Assembly (NCBI RefSeq): GCF_030345705.1
Contig: NZ_JAUASW010000001.1
Coordinates: 2,170,001 to 2,234,000 of the forward strand
Reading direction: 5' to 3'
DNA length: 64,000 bases
DNA from: Pelomonas sp. SE-A7
GTDB taxonomy: Bacteria; Pseudomonadota; Gammaproteobacteria; Burkholderiales; Burkholderiaceae_C
Below the pieces are notes generated by a model. It saw only the letters and a program-made list of their open reading frames with translations, was not told where the DNA came from and did not search any database. Both the position numbers and the translations under genes were made by a program. This document shows positions 51,485 to 59,997 of this stretch, piece after piece. Position 1 is the first letter of the stretch, and every line of letters begins with the position of its first letter.

Positions 51485-52242
51485 TGGCGAATGGCGATGC
51501 CGCGTGCTGCCATCAAGGCCTTGGCCTCGCCCACCGTGTGCTGGCCGTAGTGGAAGATGCTGGCGGCCAGCACCGCGTCGGCGCCGCCCTTTTGGATGCC
51601 GTCGGCCAGGTCGTCCAGCGAGCCCACCCCGCCGGAGGCGATCACCGGCACGCTGACCGCATCGCTGACCGCGCGGGTCAGTTCCAGGTCGAAGCCGCTG
51701 CGCGTGCCGTCCCGGTCCATGCTGGTCAGAAGGATCTCGCCAGCGCCGAACTCGGCCATCTGGCGCGCCCATTGCACGACGTCCAGGCCCATGTTCTTGC
51801 GGCCGCCGTGGGTGTAGACATCCCATCCGGTTCCATCGGCCCGCCGCTTGGCGTCGATGGCGACGACTATGCACTGCGCGCCGTACTTGTCCGAGGCCTC
51901 GCGTATTAGCTCGGGCCGCGCCACGGCGGCCGAGTTGAAGCTGACCTTGTCGGCCCCGGCATTGAGCAGGCGCCGCACATCGGCCACCTCGCGCACGCCA
52001 CCGCCCACGGTCAGCGGAATGAAGACCTGCGAGGCCACGTCCTCGATGATGTGCAGGATCAGGTCGCGGCCGTCGCTGGTGGCCGTGATGTCCAGGAAGG
52101 TCAGCTCGTCGGCGCCCTGCTCGTTGTAGCGGGCCGCGATTTCCACCGGGTCGCCGGCATCGCGCAGCTCCAGGAAGTTGACCCCCTTGACCACCCGGCC
52201 GCCGGTGACGTCCAAGCAGGGAATGATGCGCTTGGCCAGCAT
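51481..52242 (-). CDS. hisF: Imidazole glycerol phosphate synthase cyclase subunit
   Basis: TIM-barrel cyclase that makes imidazole glycerol phosphate and AICAR with HisH. The 253 residues contain RIIPCLDVTGGRVVKG (Asp11), DITATSDGR (the phosphate loop) and LTSMDRDGT with the second catalytic Asp near residue 130. It abuts hisA directly (start at the next base) and overlaps rsmD by 4 nt. In related genomes hisI follows hisF; here it does not. Confidence 0.97.
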   Translation of the reverse strand: MLAKRIIPCLDVTGGRVVKGVNFLELRDAGDPVEIAARYNEQGADELTFLDITATSDGRDLILHIIEDVASQVFIPLTVGGGVREVADVRRLLNAGADKVSFNSAAVARPELIREASDKYGAQCIVVAIDAKRRADGTGWDVYTHGGRKNMGLDVVQWARQMAEFGAGEILLTSMDRDGTRSGFDLELTRAVSDAVSVPVIASGGVGSLDDLADGIQKGGADAVLAASIFHYGQHTVGEAKALMAARGIAIRQ

Positions 52243-52994
52243 CAGGACTCAGCCTGTTCGCTCAGCACGTCGGCGCGGGTCTGGGCGGCCGCGAAGTCCA
52301 GGTCGCCGGTATAGATCGCACGGCCGCAGATCACGCCCTCGACGCCCTCGCTCTCGACCGCGCAGAGCGCCTCGATGTCGGCGATGTTGGACAGTCCGCC
52401 CGAGGCGATCACCGGAATCGACAGCGCCTGTGCCAGCTTGACCGTGGCCTCGATGTTGACGCCGCTGAGCATGCCGTCGCGGCCAATGTCGGTGTAGATG
52501 ATGCCCTCGATGCCGTAGTCCTCGAACTTGCGCGCCAGGTCTATCACCTCATGGCCGGTCAGCTTGCTCCAGCCGTCGGTGGCGACCTTGCCGTCCTTGG
52601 CGTCCAGGCCCACGATGATGTGGCCACCGAAGGCCGAGCAGGCGTCCTTTAGAAAGCCCGGGTTCTTGACCGCGGCCGTGCCGATGATGACGTAGGAGAT
52701 GCCGTCATCCAGGTAGCGCTCAATGGTGTCCAGGTCGCGGATACCGCCGCCCAGCTGCACCGGAATCTGGTCACCGACCTCCTTCAGGATGGCCTTGATT
52801 GCCGGCTCGTTGACCGGCTTGCCGGCAAAGGCGCCGTTCAGGTCGACCAGGTGCAGGCGCCGCGCGCCGGCGTCCAGCCAGCGCCGGGCCATCGCGGCCG
52901 GGTCTTCGCCGAAGGTGGTGGAGGCGTTCATGTCGCCCTGTTGCAGACGCACGCAGCGTCCGTCCTTGAGATCGATCGCAGGAATCAGCAGCAT
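52242..52994 (-). CDS. hisA: ProFAR isomerase
   Basis: Isomerises ProFAR to PRFAR in histidine synthesis. The TIM-barrel protein of 250 residues has LLIPAIDLKDGRCVRL (Asp8), QLGGGIRDL and YTDIGRDGMLSG (second catalytic Asp near 130). It shares one base with the hisF start. It is separated from hisH by an 86-bp G-rich gap without an evident gene. Confidence 0.97.
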   Translation of the reverse strand: MLLIPAIDLKDGRCVRLQQGDMNASTTFGEDPAAMARRWLDAGARRLHLVDLNGAFAGKPVNEPAIKAILKEVGDQIPVQLGGGIRDLDTIERYLDDGISYVIIGTAAVKNPGFLKDACSAFGGHIIVGLDAKDGKVATDGWSKLTGHEVIDLARKFEDYGIEGIIYTDIGRDGMLSGVNIEATVKLAQALSIPVIASGGLSNIADIEALCAVESEGVEGVICGRAIYTGDLDFAAAQTRADVLSEQAES

Positions 52995-53080
52995 GGCCGA
53001 AATGCAAAGAAGTGGGGGGAAGGTGGGGGAAGGAAAACGAGGCGCGGAAAAGTGCGGTTAGGAGGAGTGATGGATCCTCG

Positions 53081-53731
53081 TCAGGGCTTCCAGAGCAGGA
53101 AGTTGCGATACAGGGCGAGCCCCAGCGCAGCACTTTTCTCGGGGTGGAATTGGGTCGCGAAAATATTATCCCGGGCCACCGCGCAGGTAAAGCGCAGGCC
53201 GTAGTCGGTCTCGCCGGCGCTGTGGCGCGGGTCCGACGGCTGGGCGTAGTAGCTGTGGACGAAGTAGTACCAACTGCCGTCCGGCACGCCCTGCCAGACC
53301 GGATGGGCACGGGCCTGTTGCACCCGGTTCCAGCCCATCTGGGGCACCTTGTAGCGGCTGCCATCGGGTTGCAACTGTCCCTCAAGCTGGAAGCGCCGGA
53401 CCTGCCCGGGGATCAGGCCCAGACCGGGCGTGTCCTGTTCCTCGCTGTGGTCCAGCAGCATCTGCATGCCCACGCAGACACCCATCAGCGGCTTGTGGGT
53501 CGCGGCGTCGAGCACCGCCTCCTTGAGGCCGGAATCGCCCAGCTCGCGCATGCAGTCGCGCATGGCGCCCTGGCCCGGCAGCACGACGCGCTCGGCGGCG
53601 AAGACTTCCTCGGGCCTGGAGGTGATCACGACCTCGTAGCCGGTGTCACCCGCCGCATGCAGCACGGCCTGCGAGACCGAGCGCAGATTGCCCATGCCGT
53701 AGTCAACGACCGCGACCGTTCGCTTGCTCAT
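53081..53731 (-). CDS. hisH: Imidazole glycerol phosphate synthase glutaminase subunit
   Basis: Class I glutamine amidotransferase giving ammonia to HisF. The 216 residues include VVDYGMGNLRSV, LPGQGAM, the nucleophile Cys86 in MGVCVGMQML and the QFHPEKS catalytic His/Glu. It lies 1 nt from hisB. The LPGQGAM form (rather than PGVG) is common in betaproteobacteria. Confidence 0.97.
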   Translation of the reverse strand: MSKRTVAVVDYGMGNLRSVSQAVLHAAGDTGYEVVITSRPEEVFAAERVVLPGQGAMRDCMRELGDSGLKEAVLDAATHKPLMGVCVGMQMLLDHSEEQDTPGLGLIPGQVRRFQLEGQLQPDGSRYKVPQMGWNRVQQARAHPVWQGVPDGSWYYFVHSYYAQPSDPRHSAGETDYGLRFTCAVARDNIFATQFHPEKSAALGLALYRNFLLWKP

Positions 53732-53732
53732 T

Positions 53733-54329
53733 TCAGAGGCTGCCCTTGGTCGACGGAATCACGCCGGCCGAGCGCGGGTCCAGCGTCATCGCCATCCGCA
53801 GCGCGCGGCCGAAGGCCTTGAACATGGTCTCGCACTGGTGGTGGGCGTTGTGGCCCTTGAGGTTGTCCACATGCAGGGTCACCAGCGCATGGTTGACGAA
53901 GCCCTGGAAAAACTCATAGGTCAGCTGGGTGTCGAAGGCGCCGACGCTGCCCGAGCTGAACTTGACCTCCATCTCCAGGCCGGGCCGGCCCGAGAAATCG
54001 ACCACCACGCGCGACAGCGCCTCGTCCAGCGGCACATAGCTGTGGCCGTAGCGGGTCAGGCCTTTCTTGTCGCCCACCGCCTGGGCCACGGCCATGCCCA
54101 GCGTGATGCCGACATCCTCGACCGTGTGGTGGCCGTCTATGTGAAGGTCGCCCTTGGCCTCGATCTCCAGGTCGATCAGGCCATGGCGGGCGATCTGGTC
54201 CAGCATGTGGTCGAAGAAGCCTATGCCTGTGTTCAGCCTGGCCTCGCCCGTGCCGTCCAGGTTGACCCGCACGCGGATCTGGGTTTCCTTGGTGTTGCGG
54301 GAGACTTCGGCGATGCGATCAGTCGTCAT
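53733..54329 (-). CDS. hisB: Imidazoleglycerol-phosphate dehydratase
   Basis: Monofunctional IGPD of 198 residues that converts imidazole glycerol phosphate to imidazole acetol phosphate. Metal-binding repeats are seen at FFDHMLDQIARHG, DGHHTVEDVGI and the later FVNHALVTLHVD. It lacks the phosphatase domain fused in E. coli HisB, as expected outside gammaproteobacteria. It overlaps hisC by 4 nt. Confidence 0.97.
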   Translation of the reverse strand: MTTDRIAEVSRNTKETQIRVRVNLDGTGEARLNTGIGFFDHMLDQIARHGLIDLEIEAKGDLHIDGHHTVEDVGITLGMAVAQAVGDKKGLTRYGHSYVPLDEALSRVVVDFSGRPGLEMEVKFSSGSVGAFDTQLTYEFFQGFVNHALVTLHVDNLKGHNAHHQCETMFKAFGRALRMAMTLDPRSAGVIPSTKGSL

Positions 54330-55405
54330 GACGGCAGACTCTCAGTGAATGCGGCCAGCAGGGCCAGGTTTTCCTCGGGCGTGCCCACGGTCAGGCGCAG
54401 GCAGTTGTGCAGAAGCGGATGCAGGGCCGAGACGTTCTTGACCAGCACGCCGCGCCGCCTGATGCCTTCGAACATGGCGGCCGCATCCGGAACGCGGACC
54501 AGCACCATATTGCCCTGGCTGGCGAAGGCCTGCACCTCTTCGATTTCATCCAGCGAGGCAATCAGCTGGTCGCGCTCGGCGCGCAGCACCTGGGCCTGGC
54601 GGGCATAGACCTCGGCATGCTCCAGCGCGAACAGGCCGGCCTCGGCATTGAGCATGCCTATGTTGAACGGCGGACGCAGCTTGTCGATCTCGCCGACCAA
54701 TTCCTTGCGGCCCATCAGATAGCCAATGCGCACGCCGGCCAGGCCGAACTTGCTCATGGTGCGCATGACGAGGACGTTCGGGTAGCGGCGCAACAGGTCC
54801 ATGGAGTCGCGCTCGGCGAAGGGCTGGTAGGCCTCGTCCATCACCACCAGGCCGGGCGCCGCCTGCACGATTCGCTCTATGGCGTCGGCATCCCAGAGAT
54901 TGGCGGTCGGGTTGTTCGGGTAGGAAAGATAGATCAGGGCCGGCTGGTGTTCGGTGATCGCCGCCAGCATGGCCGGCTCGTCCAGCTCGAAGTCCGGCCG
55001 CAGGTCCACGCCGACGAACTTCAGGCCCTGGTAGCGGGCCGAGATCTCGTACATCACGAAGCTGGGCAATGGCGACAGCACCGTGGCCCCAGGGCGGCTG
55101 ATCGCCATCGACAGCATGGTGATCAGTTCGTCCGAGCCATTGCCCAGGGTGATTGCGCAGTCCTCGGGCATGCCGGCATGGCGGGCCAGCTCGGCGGCCA
55201 GTTCGAAGGTCCGCTCGGCCGGATAGCGGTTGATCGCCACCGCCCCCAGCCTGGCGCCCAGCTCACGCTGCAAGGCCTCGGGAAGGCGGAACGGGTTCTC
55301 CATCGTGTCCAGCTTGATCAGGCCGGCACTGGGCTGGACCGCGTAGGCCTTGACCGAGCGCAGGTCGTCGCGGATCACTGCCAGGCCGCGCTCCAGACTT
55401 GTCAT
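54326..55405 (-). CDS. hisC: Histidinol-phosphate aminotransferase
   Basis: PLP aminotransferase of 359 residues making L-histidinol phosphate. IKLDTMENPFRLPEAL is the N-terminal substrate loop, LSYPNNPTANL the Asn-binding strand, and TMSKFGLAGVRIGYLMG contains the Schiff-base Lys. Two in-frame ATGs (55405 and 55414) are possible; both sit at the edge of the upstream PIN gene. In related genomes hisD precedes it directly; here a toxin-antitoxin pair and two more genes intervene. Confidence 0.96.
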   Translation of the reverse strand: MTSLERGLAVIRDDLRSVKAYAVQPSAGLIKLDTMENPFRLPEALQRELGARLGAVAINRYPAERTFELAAELARHAGMPEDCAITLGNGSDELITMLSMAISRPGATVLSPLPSFVMYEISARYQGLKFVGVDLRPDFELDEPAMLAAITEHQPALIYLSYPNNPTANLWDADAIERIVQAAPGLVVMDEAYQPFAERDSMDLLRRYPNVLVMRTMSKFGLAGVRIGYLMGRKELVGEIDKLRPPFNIGMLNAEAGLFALEHAEVYARQAQVLRAERDQLIASLDEIEEVQAFASQGNMVLVRVPDAAAMFEGIRRRGVLVKNVSALHPLLHNCLRLTVGTPEENLALLAAFTESLPS

Positions 55406-55406
55406 C

Positions 55407-55856
55407 TCAAACATCCAGCAGCTGTGCAGGCTCGGCCTGCAGCGGGTTGACGATCTGCACGCTGTCGAGTTGCAGCCCATGGGCCAGGTCCAGGCTCAGC
55501 AGCAGCTCGCAGCCCTGGGCCTTGGCGGCGGCCACGATCAGCGCATCCACATAGGCCAGGCCAAAGCGGCTCTCTATCGACCAGGCGCTCTCGACCGTCG
55601 CATGGTCGATCGCCCAGGGCTGCCAATGCTGGTAACGGCGCACTTCGGCGCGGGCATCACCATTGGGCATGGCCGGCTGGATTCGGGTCGTGACCCAGCG
55701 GTAGAAGTCATTCAGCACCTGGGCCGAGAGCCGGCCCGAGCGCCGCTGCCAGAGTTCGCGCAGCCAGGCGAGCACCCGCTCACGTTGCGCTTCGTCGACG
55801 CCGTCCTCGCTGAGTATCAGCACCGAGGTGTCGACGAAAACCAGGGGCCCGCTCAC
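55407..55856 (-). CDS. PIN domain ribonuclease toxin (VapC-like)
   Basis: A 149-residue PIN domain protein. The acidic residues of the metal site can be read: Asp9 in VFVDTSVLI, an acidic residue in SAQVLNDFYRW, and Asp in YVDALIVAAA and LLSLDLAHG. It resembles VapC-type toxins that cleave tRNA or rRNA. Its start overlaps the upstream antitoxin by 4 nt. It ends at hisC, with the toxin stop within 2 nt of the hisC start, so the pair is wedged into the his operon. Confidence 0.85.
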   Translation of the reverse strand: MSGPLVFVDTSVLILSEDGVDEAQRERVLAWLRELWQRRSGRLSAQVLNDFYRWVTTRIQPAMPNGDARAEVRRYQHWQPWAIDHATVESAWSIESRFGLAYVDALIVAAAKAQGCELLLSLDLAHGLQLDSVQIVNPLQAEPAQLLDV

Positions 55857-56071
55857 AGCGCCTCCCGGCGCGGATAGGGCCGGCCATCGGAGACCCAGCT
55901 TCGCTCGCGGTGCAACCAGTCCTGCAGGGCGCGCTCGTAGGCGTCGTCATGGCGCATCTTGTCGGCCAGCAGCTCGCCCAGCAGTCGCGACACGCTGGTG
56001 TTGCGGCGCGCCGCCTCCAGCCGGGCCCAGTCGGCCACGCTGTCGTCCATGCTGACGGTCACGTTCTTCAT
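55853..56071 (-). CDS. Ribbon-helix-helix antitoxin (CopG-like)
   Basis: A 72-residue protein starting at ATG 56071. The N-terminal MKNVTVSMDDSVADWARLEA and RRNTSVSRLLGELL form a ribbon-helix-helix DNA-binding fold; the C-terminal 30 residues (ERALQDWLHRERSW) probably wrap the toxin. It is the cognate antitoxin of the PIN protein by position and 4-nt overlap. Such pairs usually autoregulate their own promoter. Confidence 0.82.
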   Translation of the reverse strand: MKNVTVSMDDSVADWARLEAARRNTSVSRLLGELLADKMRHDDAYERALQDWLHRERSWVSDGRPYPRREAL

Positions 56072-56246
56072 GGGGCCGGAGACTAACACGAAGTTCGTGC
56101 AACACGAGATTCGTGTCTTCAAAACCCCCGTGAGAAGGCGATCCACGGGTCTTTACCGAGAGCGGGCCCCGGCCGCACACTTCGCTCCTGGGACCTTTGC
56201 CGACCCGCCACAGATGCGGCGCGGCAACCATCGTTGGGAGAGCAGC

Positions 56247-57803
56247 ATGGCTCAACCGTCTCCGTCCACCCGCAGCGCCACGCTGCGCATGCGCATCGCC
56301 GTCGTGGCGGTCGCCAGCTTGGTGGCCGCCATGGCCCTGCTGGCCCAGTCGCTGTGGAGCTATTCCAAGCTACGGGCCCACGCGGAACAGGCCTTCGTCG
56401 CCAAGGATGTCGTCGCCGACATCCTGCCCCCGCCCATGTACCTGATCGAGTTGCGGCTGACTTTGTCGGCCGCCGTCGAGGGCACCCTTACGCCCGAAGC
56501 GGCCGCGACGACGATTGACCGGCTGACCAGCGAATACCAGGCTCGCGTCGACTACTGGAAGCAGAACCCGCCCTATGGCCTGGAGAAAAGGCTTCTGGGG
56601 GTGCAGCACGAGCAGGCCGAGGCCCTCCTGAAGGCCGCACGCGGTCAGGTGATGGAGCCGCTCAAGCGCGGCGACGCGGCCGCAGCGCGCGAGGGCCTGC
56701 GCGCGGCGCATGCAATCTACGAGCGGCACCGCACCGGTGTCGACGCCACCGTACAGGAAGCCAATGCCTTTGCCGAATCCGCCATGGCCAGCTTCGATGC
56801 CACGCGCCGCAGCGGCCTGTGGGTGATGCCCACGGTGGCCGCTCTGCTCACCGCCGTGCTGATGGTCAGCTGCCTGTGGCTGCTGCGCAGCCTCCGCAAG
56901 CCGCTCAACGAAGCCATGCAGGCCACGCGGGCCGTGGCCGAGGGCGACTTGCGCGGCCACGATGAAGCAACGTCCCACAGCCAGGACGAGATCGGCCAGC
57001 TGCAGGACGAGCTGGACCGCATGGTCTGCCAGCTGCGCGGCGTGATCACCGAGGTGCGCGAAGGCAGTTCGGTGATCGCCGGCGCCTCGGCCGAGATCGC
57101 TGCCGGCAACGGCGACCTGTCCAGCCGCACCGAACACCAGGCGGCCCGGCTGCAGCAGGCGGCGCAAGCCATGCAGGAGATGGCACAGATCGTCAGTCAC
57201 AGCGCCGACAACACCCGCGAGGCCGACCACCTGGCGCGCGATGCCTCGGTCGTGGCCACCCGCGGCGGCGAGGCCGTGGGCCAGGTCGTCGCCACCATGG
57301 ACCAGATCAATGGCAGCTCGCGCAAGATCGCCGACATCATCGGCGTCATCGACGGCATCGCCTTCCAGACCAATATCCTCGCGCTCAATGCAGCGGTCGA
57401 GGCCGCTCGCGCTGGCGAACAGGGCCGCGGCTTCGCCGTGGTTGCCTCCGAGGTGCGTTCGCTGGCCCAGCGCAGTGCCACGGCGGCTCGCGAGATCAAG
57501 CAGCTGATCCAGGACAGTGTCAGCAAGGTCGAGGCTGGCACACACTCGGTGGCCGAGGCACGCGAGACCATTGCCGAAGTGGTGCAGCAGGTCCGCAAGC
57601 TCAGCGAGCTGATGGGCCAGACCGACGCGTCGATACGCGCACAGAGCACGGCCGTCAGCAGCATGGGCCAGACGCTCAGCGAGATCGACGAAGGCACGCA
57701 ACAGAACGCCGCGCTGGTGGAACAGACCGCCGCCGCGGCCGAGAGCCTGCGCCAGCAGGCGGCACGGGTCGATGCGGCGCTGGGGGCGTTCCGCGTAGCC
57801 TGA
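56247..57803 (+). CDS. Methyl-accepting chemotaxis protein
   Basis: A chemoreceptor of 518 residues. The first membrane helix is about 17-37 (IAVVAVASLVAAMALLAQSL), then a periplasmic sensor domain of about 150 residues. The second helix is near 195-217, followed by HAMP (RKPLNEAMQATRAVAEGDL) and the signalling domain with the hairpin tip GIAFQTNILALNAAVEAARA. The ATG at 56247 has GGGAG upstream; longer in-frame starts overlap the antitoxin gene. It lies on the plus strand inside the minus-strand his cluster and ends 4 bp from the convergent solute-binding protein gene. Ligand unknown. Confidence 0.93.
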   Translation: MAQPSPSTRSATLRMRIAVVAVASLVAAMALLAQSLWSYSKLRAHAEQAFVAKDVVADILPPPMYLIELRLTLSAAVEGTLTPEAAATTIDRLTSEYQARVDYWKQNPPYGLEKRLLGVQHEQAEALLKAARGQVMEPLKRGDAAAAREGLRAAHAIYERHRTGVDATVQEANAFAESAMASFDATRRSGLWVMPTVAALLTAVLMVSCLWLLRSLRKPLNEAMQATRAVAEGDLRGHDEATSHSQDEIGQLQDELDRMVCQLRGVITEVREGSSVIAGASAEIAAGNGDLSSRTEHQAARLQQAAQAMQEMAQIVSHSADNTREADHLARDASVVATRGGEAVGQVVATMDQINGSSRKIADIIGVIDGIAFQTNILALNAAVEAARAGEQGRGFAVVASEVRSLAQRSATAAREIKQLIQDSVSKVEAGTHSVAEARETIAEVVQQVRKLSELMGQTDASIRAQSTAVSSMGQTLSEIDEGTQQNAALVEQTAAAAESLRQQAARVDAALGAFRVA

Positions 57804-57807
57804 AGGC

Positions 57808-58668
57808 TCAGGCCGGCCGGTACCAGAGTTCCTTGCGGTCCAGCGGCGTCTGCGGCGGCAGCAGCGGATTGCTCAGCTGGATGACGCGGCGATGGCGCAG
57901 CCCAGCCTGGCGCAGGTCGCCGCGGTAGACCTGCTCGAAATGCTGCTCGAAGCGGCCATCGGCCAGCAGCCGGTTGAGACCGCGCTCGACCAGGCCGGCC
58001 AGCCGGGTGTCGCCCGGGCGCACGAAGTAGTACATGGCAGTCGGGTAATGCAGGGCCAGACGCGGCTCGATCCGAGCCCAGTCGCGCTGGCGGCCCTGCT
58101 CTTCCCATATCTCCAGCACCGAGCGCGGATAGCCGGCGCCGCGACCTGCGCGCAGCATGTTGATCCGCGCATCAGCAGTGGACGCCGGGTTCACCTTGAT
58201 GCCATTGGCGCGCAGGATTTCGGTGTCGGGCCAGTCATGGCCCTGGATCAGCTCCAGCTTGCGCAAGTCGTCGAGGCTGCGCACCTGGCTCCAGCGTTCC
58301 AGCGAGTCTCGCTGCACCAGCAGCAGGCGCCAGCCGTAGAGGCCGCGGTAGAGGGGAATGCGAACCGGCAGGAGACGCTGCTCACGCTCCCGGCTCGTCA
58401 TGCTCCAGGCGATATGGACCGCCTCGTTGCCAGCCGCCACTTCGAGCAGCGAACGGCTCTGCACCATGATGTCGGCCGAGGGCTGCAACTCGAAGCTCAC
58501 GCCCGAGGCCTGCAGCGCCATCTCCAGCAATTGCAGTGGATACCAGTGGCGGGGATCGACCTCGCGCGGCGGCCGAGGGTAGATGACCCGCAGCGGCGGC
58601 GCGGCTCGCAAGGCCGGGCTGGCAGCCAGGCCCAACGCTGCGGGCAGCCAATCTCGTCTGCGCATCAC
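57808..58668 (-). CDS. Periplasmic solute-binding protein (SBP_bac_3-like)
   Basis: A 286-residue exported protein with an Arg-rich, possibly Tat-type, signal (RRRDWLPAALGLAASPALRA). The body resembles family 3 binding proteins: PPLRVIYPRPPREV at the start, SLDDLRKLELIQGHDW and DARINMLRAGRGAGYPRSV near the hinge. No permease or ATPase gene is adjacent, so it is an orphan. It lies 9 nt after hisD on the same strand, so it can be read through from the his promoter. It may also work with the convergent chemoreceptor. Confidence 0.78.
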   Translation of the reverse strand: MMRRRDWLPAALGLAASPALRAAPPLRVIYPRPPREVDPRHWYPLQLLEMALQASGVSFELQPSADIMVQSRSLLEVAAGNEAVHIAWSMTSREREQRLLPVRIPLYRGLYGWRLLLVQRDSLERWSQVRSLDDLRKLELIQGHDWPDTEILRANGIKVNPASTADARINMLRAGRGAGYPRSVLEIWEEQGRQRDWARIEPRLALHYPTAMYYFVRPGDTRLAGLVERGLNRLLADGRFEQHFEQVYRGDLRQAGLRHRRVIQLSNPLLPPQTPLDRKELWYRPA

Positions 58669-58677
58669 CGATGCTTC

Positions 58678-59997
58678 TCAGCGCTGCTTCTTCAAGCGCA
58701 GTTCAGCGGCACGGGCATGGCCCTGCAGGCCTTCGCCGTAAGCCAGCTCGGCCGCAATCGGACCCAGGTTCTGGGCGCCGGATTCGCTGACCTCGATCAG
58801 GCTGCTGCGCTTCTGGAAGTCGTAGACGCCCAGCGGCGAAGAGAAGCGCGCCGTGCCTGAGGTGGGCAGCACATGGTTGGGCCCAGCGCAGTAGTCACCC
58901 AGCGACTCGCTGGCGTAGGCCCCCAGGAAGATCGCACCGGCATGGCGCAGCAGCGGCTCCCAACGGTGCGGCTCGCTGCTGCTGACTTCCAGATGCTCGG
59001 GCGCGATGCGGTTGCTGATCTCGCAGGCTTCATCCATCGAGCGGGTCAGTATCAGCGCGCCGCGGCCTTCCAGCGAAGCCTTGATCACGTCCTTGCGCGG
59101 CATCTCAGGCAGGAGCTTCTCGATGGAGGCGTGCACCTTGGCGATGTAGCCGGCATCCGGGCACAGCAGGATGCTCTGCGCCAGCTCGTCATGCTCGGCC
59201 TGGCTGAACAGGTCCATGGCCACCCAGTCCGGATCGGTCGTGCCGTCGGCCAGCACCAGGATCTCGCTGGGACCGGCAATCATGTCGATGCCGACCTGGC
59301 CGAACACATGCTTCTTGGCGCTGGCCACATAGGCATTGCCGGGGCCGGTGATCTTGTCCACCTCGGGCACGGTAGCCGTGCCGTAGGCCAGTGCGGCCAC
59401 CGCCTGCGCCCCACCGATGGTGAACGCGCGGTGCACGCCGGCCACATAAGCGGCGGCCAGCACCAACGGGTTCTTTTCGCCGCCCGGCGTGGGAACGACC
59501 ATCACGATCTCGGGCACACCGGCCACCTGGGCCGGGATCGCGTTCATCAAGACGCTGCTCGGATAGGCCGCCTTGCCGCCGGGCACATAGATGCCCACGC
59601 GGTCCAGCGGCGTGACCTTCTGGCCCAGCAACGTGCCGTCCTCATCGCGGTAGCTCCAGCTCTTGCCGCAGGCTTGCAGCTGGCGCTCGTGATAGCTGCG
59701 CACCCGGGCGGCGGCGGCCTGTAGCGCTTCGCGCTGGGCCGGGGTGATGGCCTCGAAGGCTTGCTTCAATTCCTCGCGCGTCAGTTCCAGTGCAGCGACC
59801 GAGCCCACCTCAACACGGTCGAAACGTGCCGTGTACTCCAGCACCGCGGCATCACCGCGGGCCCGCACGTCGGCCAGGATCTCGGCCACGCGCTGCTCGA
59901 TGGCGGAGTCGGTTTCGGCCGACCAGTGCAGCACCCGCTGGAACTCGGCTTCGAAATCGGGCGCGGCGGTGCTGAGCTGGCGGAGGTTCGTCGTCAT
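58678..59997 (-). CDS. hisD: Histidinol dehydrogenase
   Basis: NAD-dependent zinc enzyme of 439 residues that oxidises histidinol to histidine in two steps. GQVGIDMIAGPSEILVLAD and the APEHLEV motif (catalytic Glu-His) are present, as is LLPEMPRKDVIKASLEG. It overlaps hisG by 4 nt. It is followed on the same strand by the orphan binding protein instead of hisC. Confidence 0.97.
   Translation of the reverse strand: MTTNLRQLSTAAPDFEAEFQRVLHWSAETDSAIEQRVAEILADVRARGDAAVLEYTARFDRVEVGSVAALELTREELKQAFEAITPAQREALQAAAARVRSYHERQLQACGKSWSYRDEDGTLLGQKVTPLDRVGIYVPGGKAAYPSSVLMNAIPAQVAGVPEIVMVVPTPGGEKNPLVLAAAYVAGVHRAFTIGGAQAVAALAYGTATVPEVDKITGPGNAYVASAKKHVFGQVGIDMIAGPSEILVLADGTTDPDWVAMDLFSQAEHDELAQSILLCPDAGYIAKVHASIEKLLPEMPRKDVIKASLEGRGALILTRSMDEACEISNRIAPEHLEVSSSEPHRWEPLLRHAGAIFLGAYASESLGDYCAGPNHVLPTSGTARFSSPLGVYDFQKRSSLIEVSESGAQNLGPIAAELAYGEGLQGHARAAELRLKKQR

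Noticed and set aside
52995..53080. Possible small gene or regulatory RNA in the gap between hisA and hisH
   Set aside because: The gap is G-rich with no ribosome site followed by a plausible frame and no stable hairpin; the short frames are shadows of hisH.
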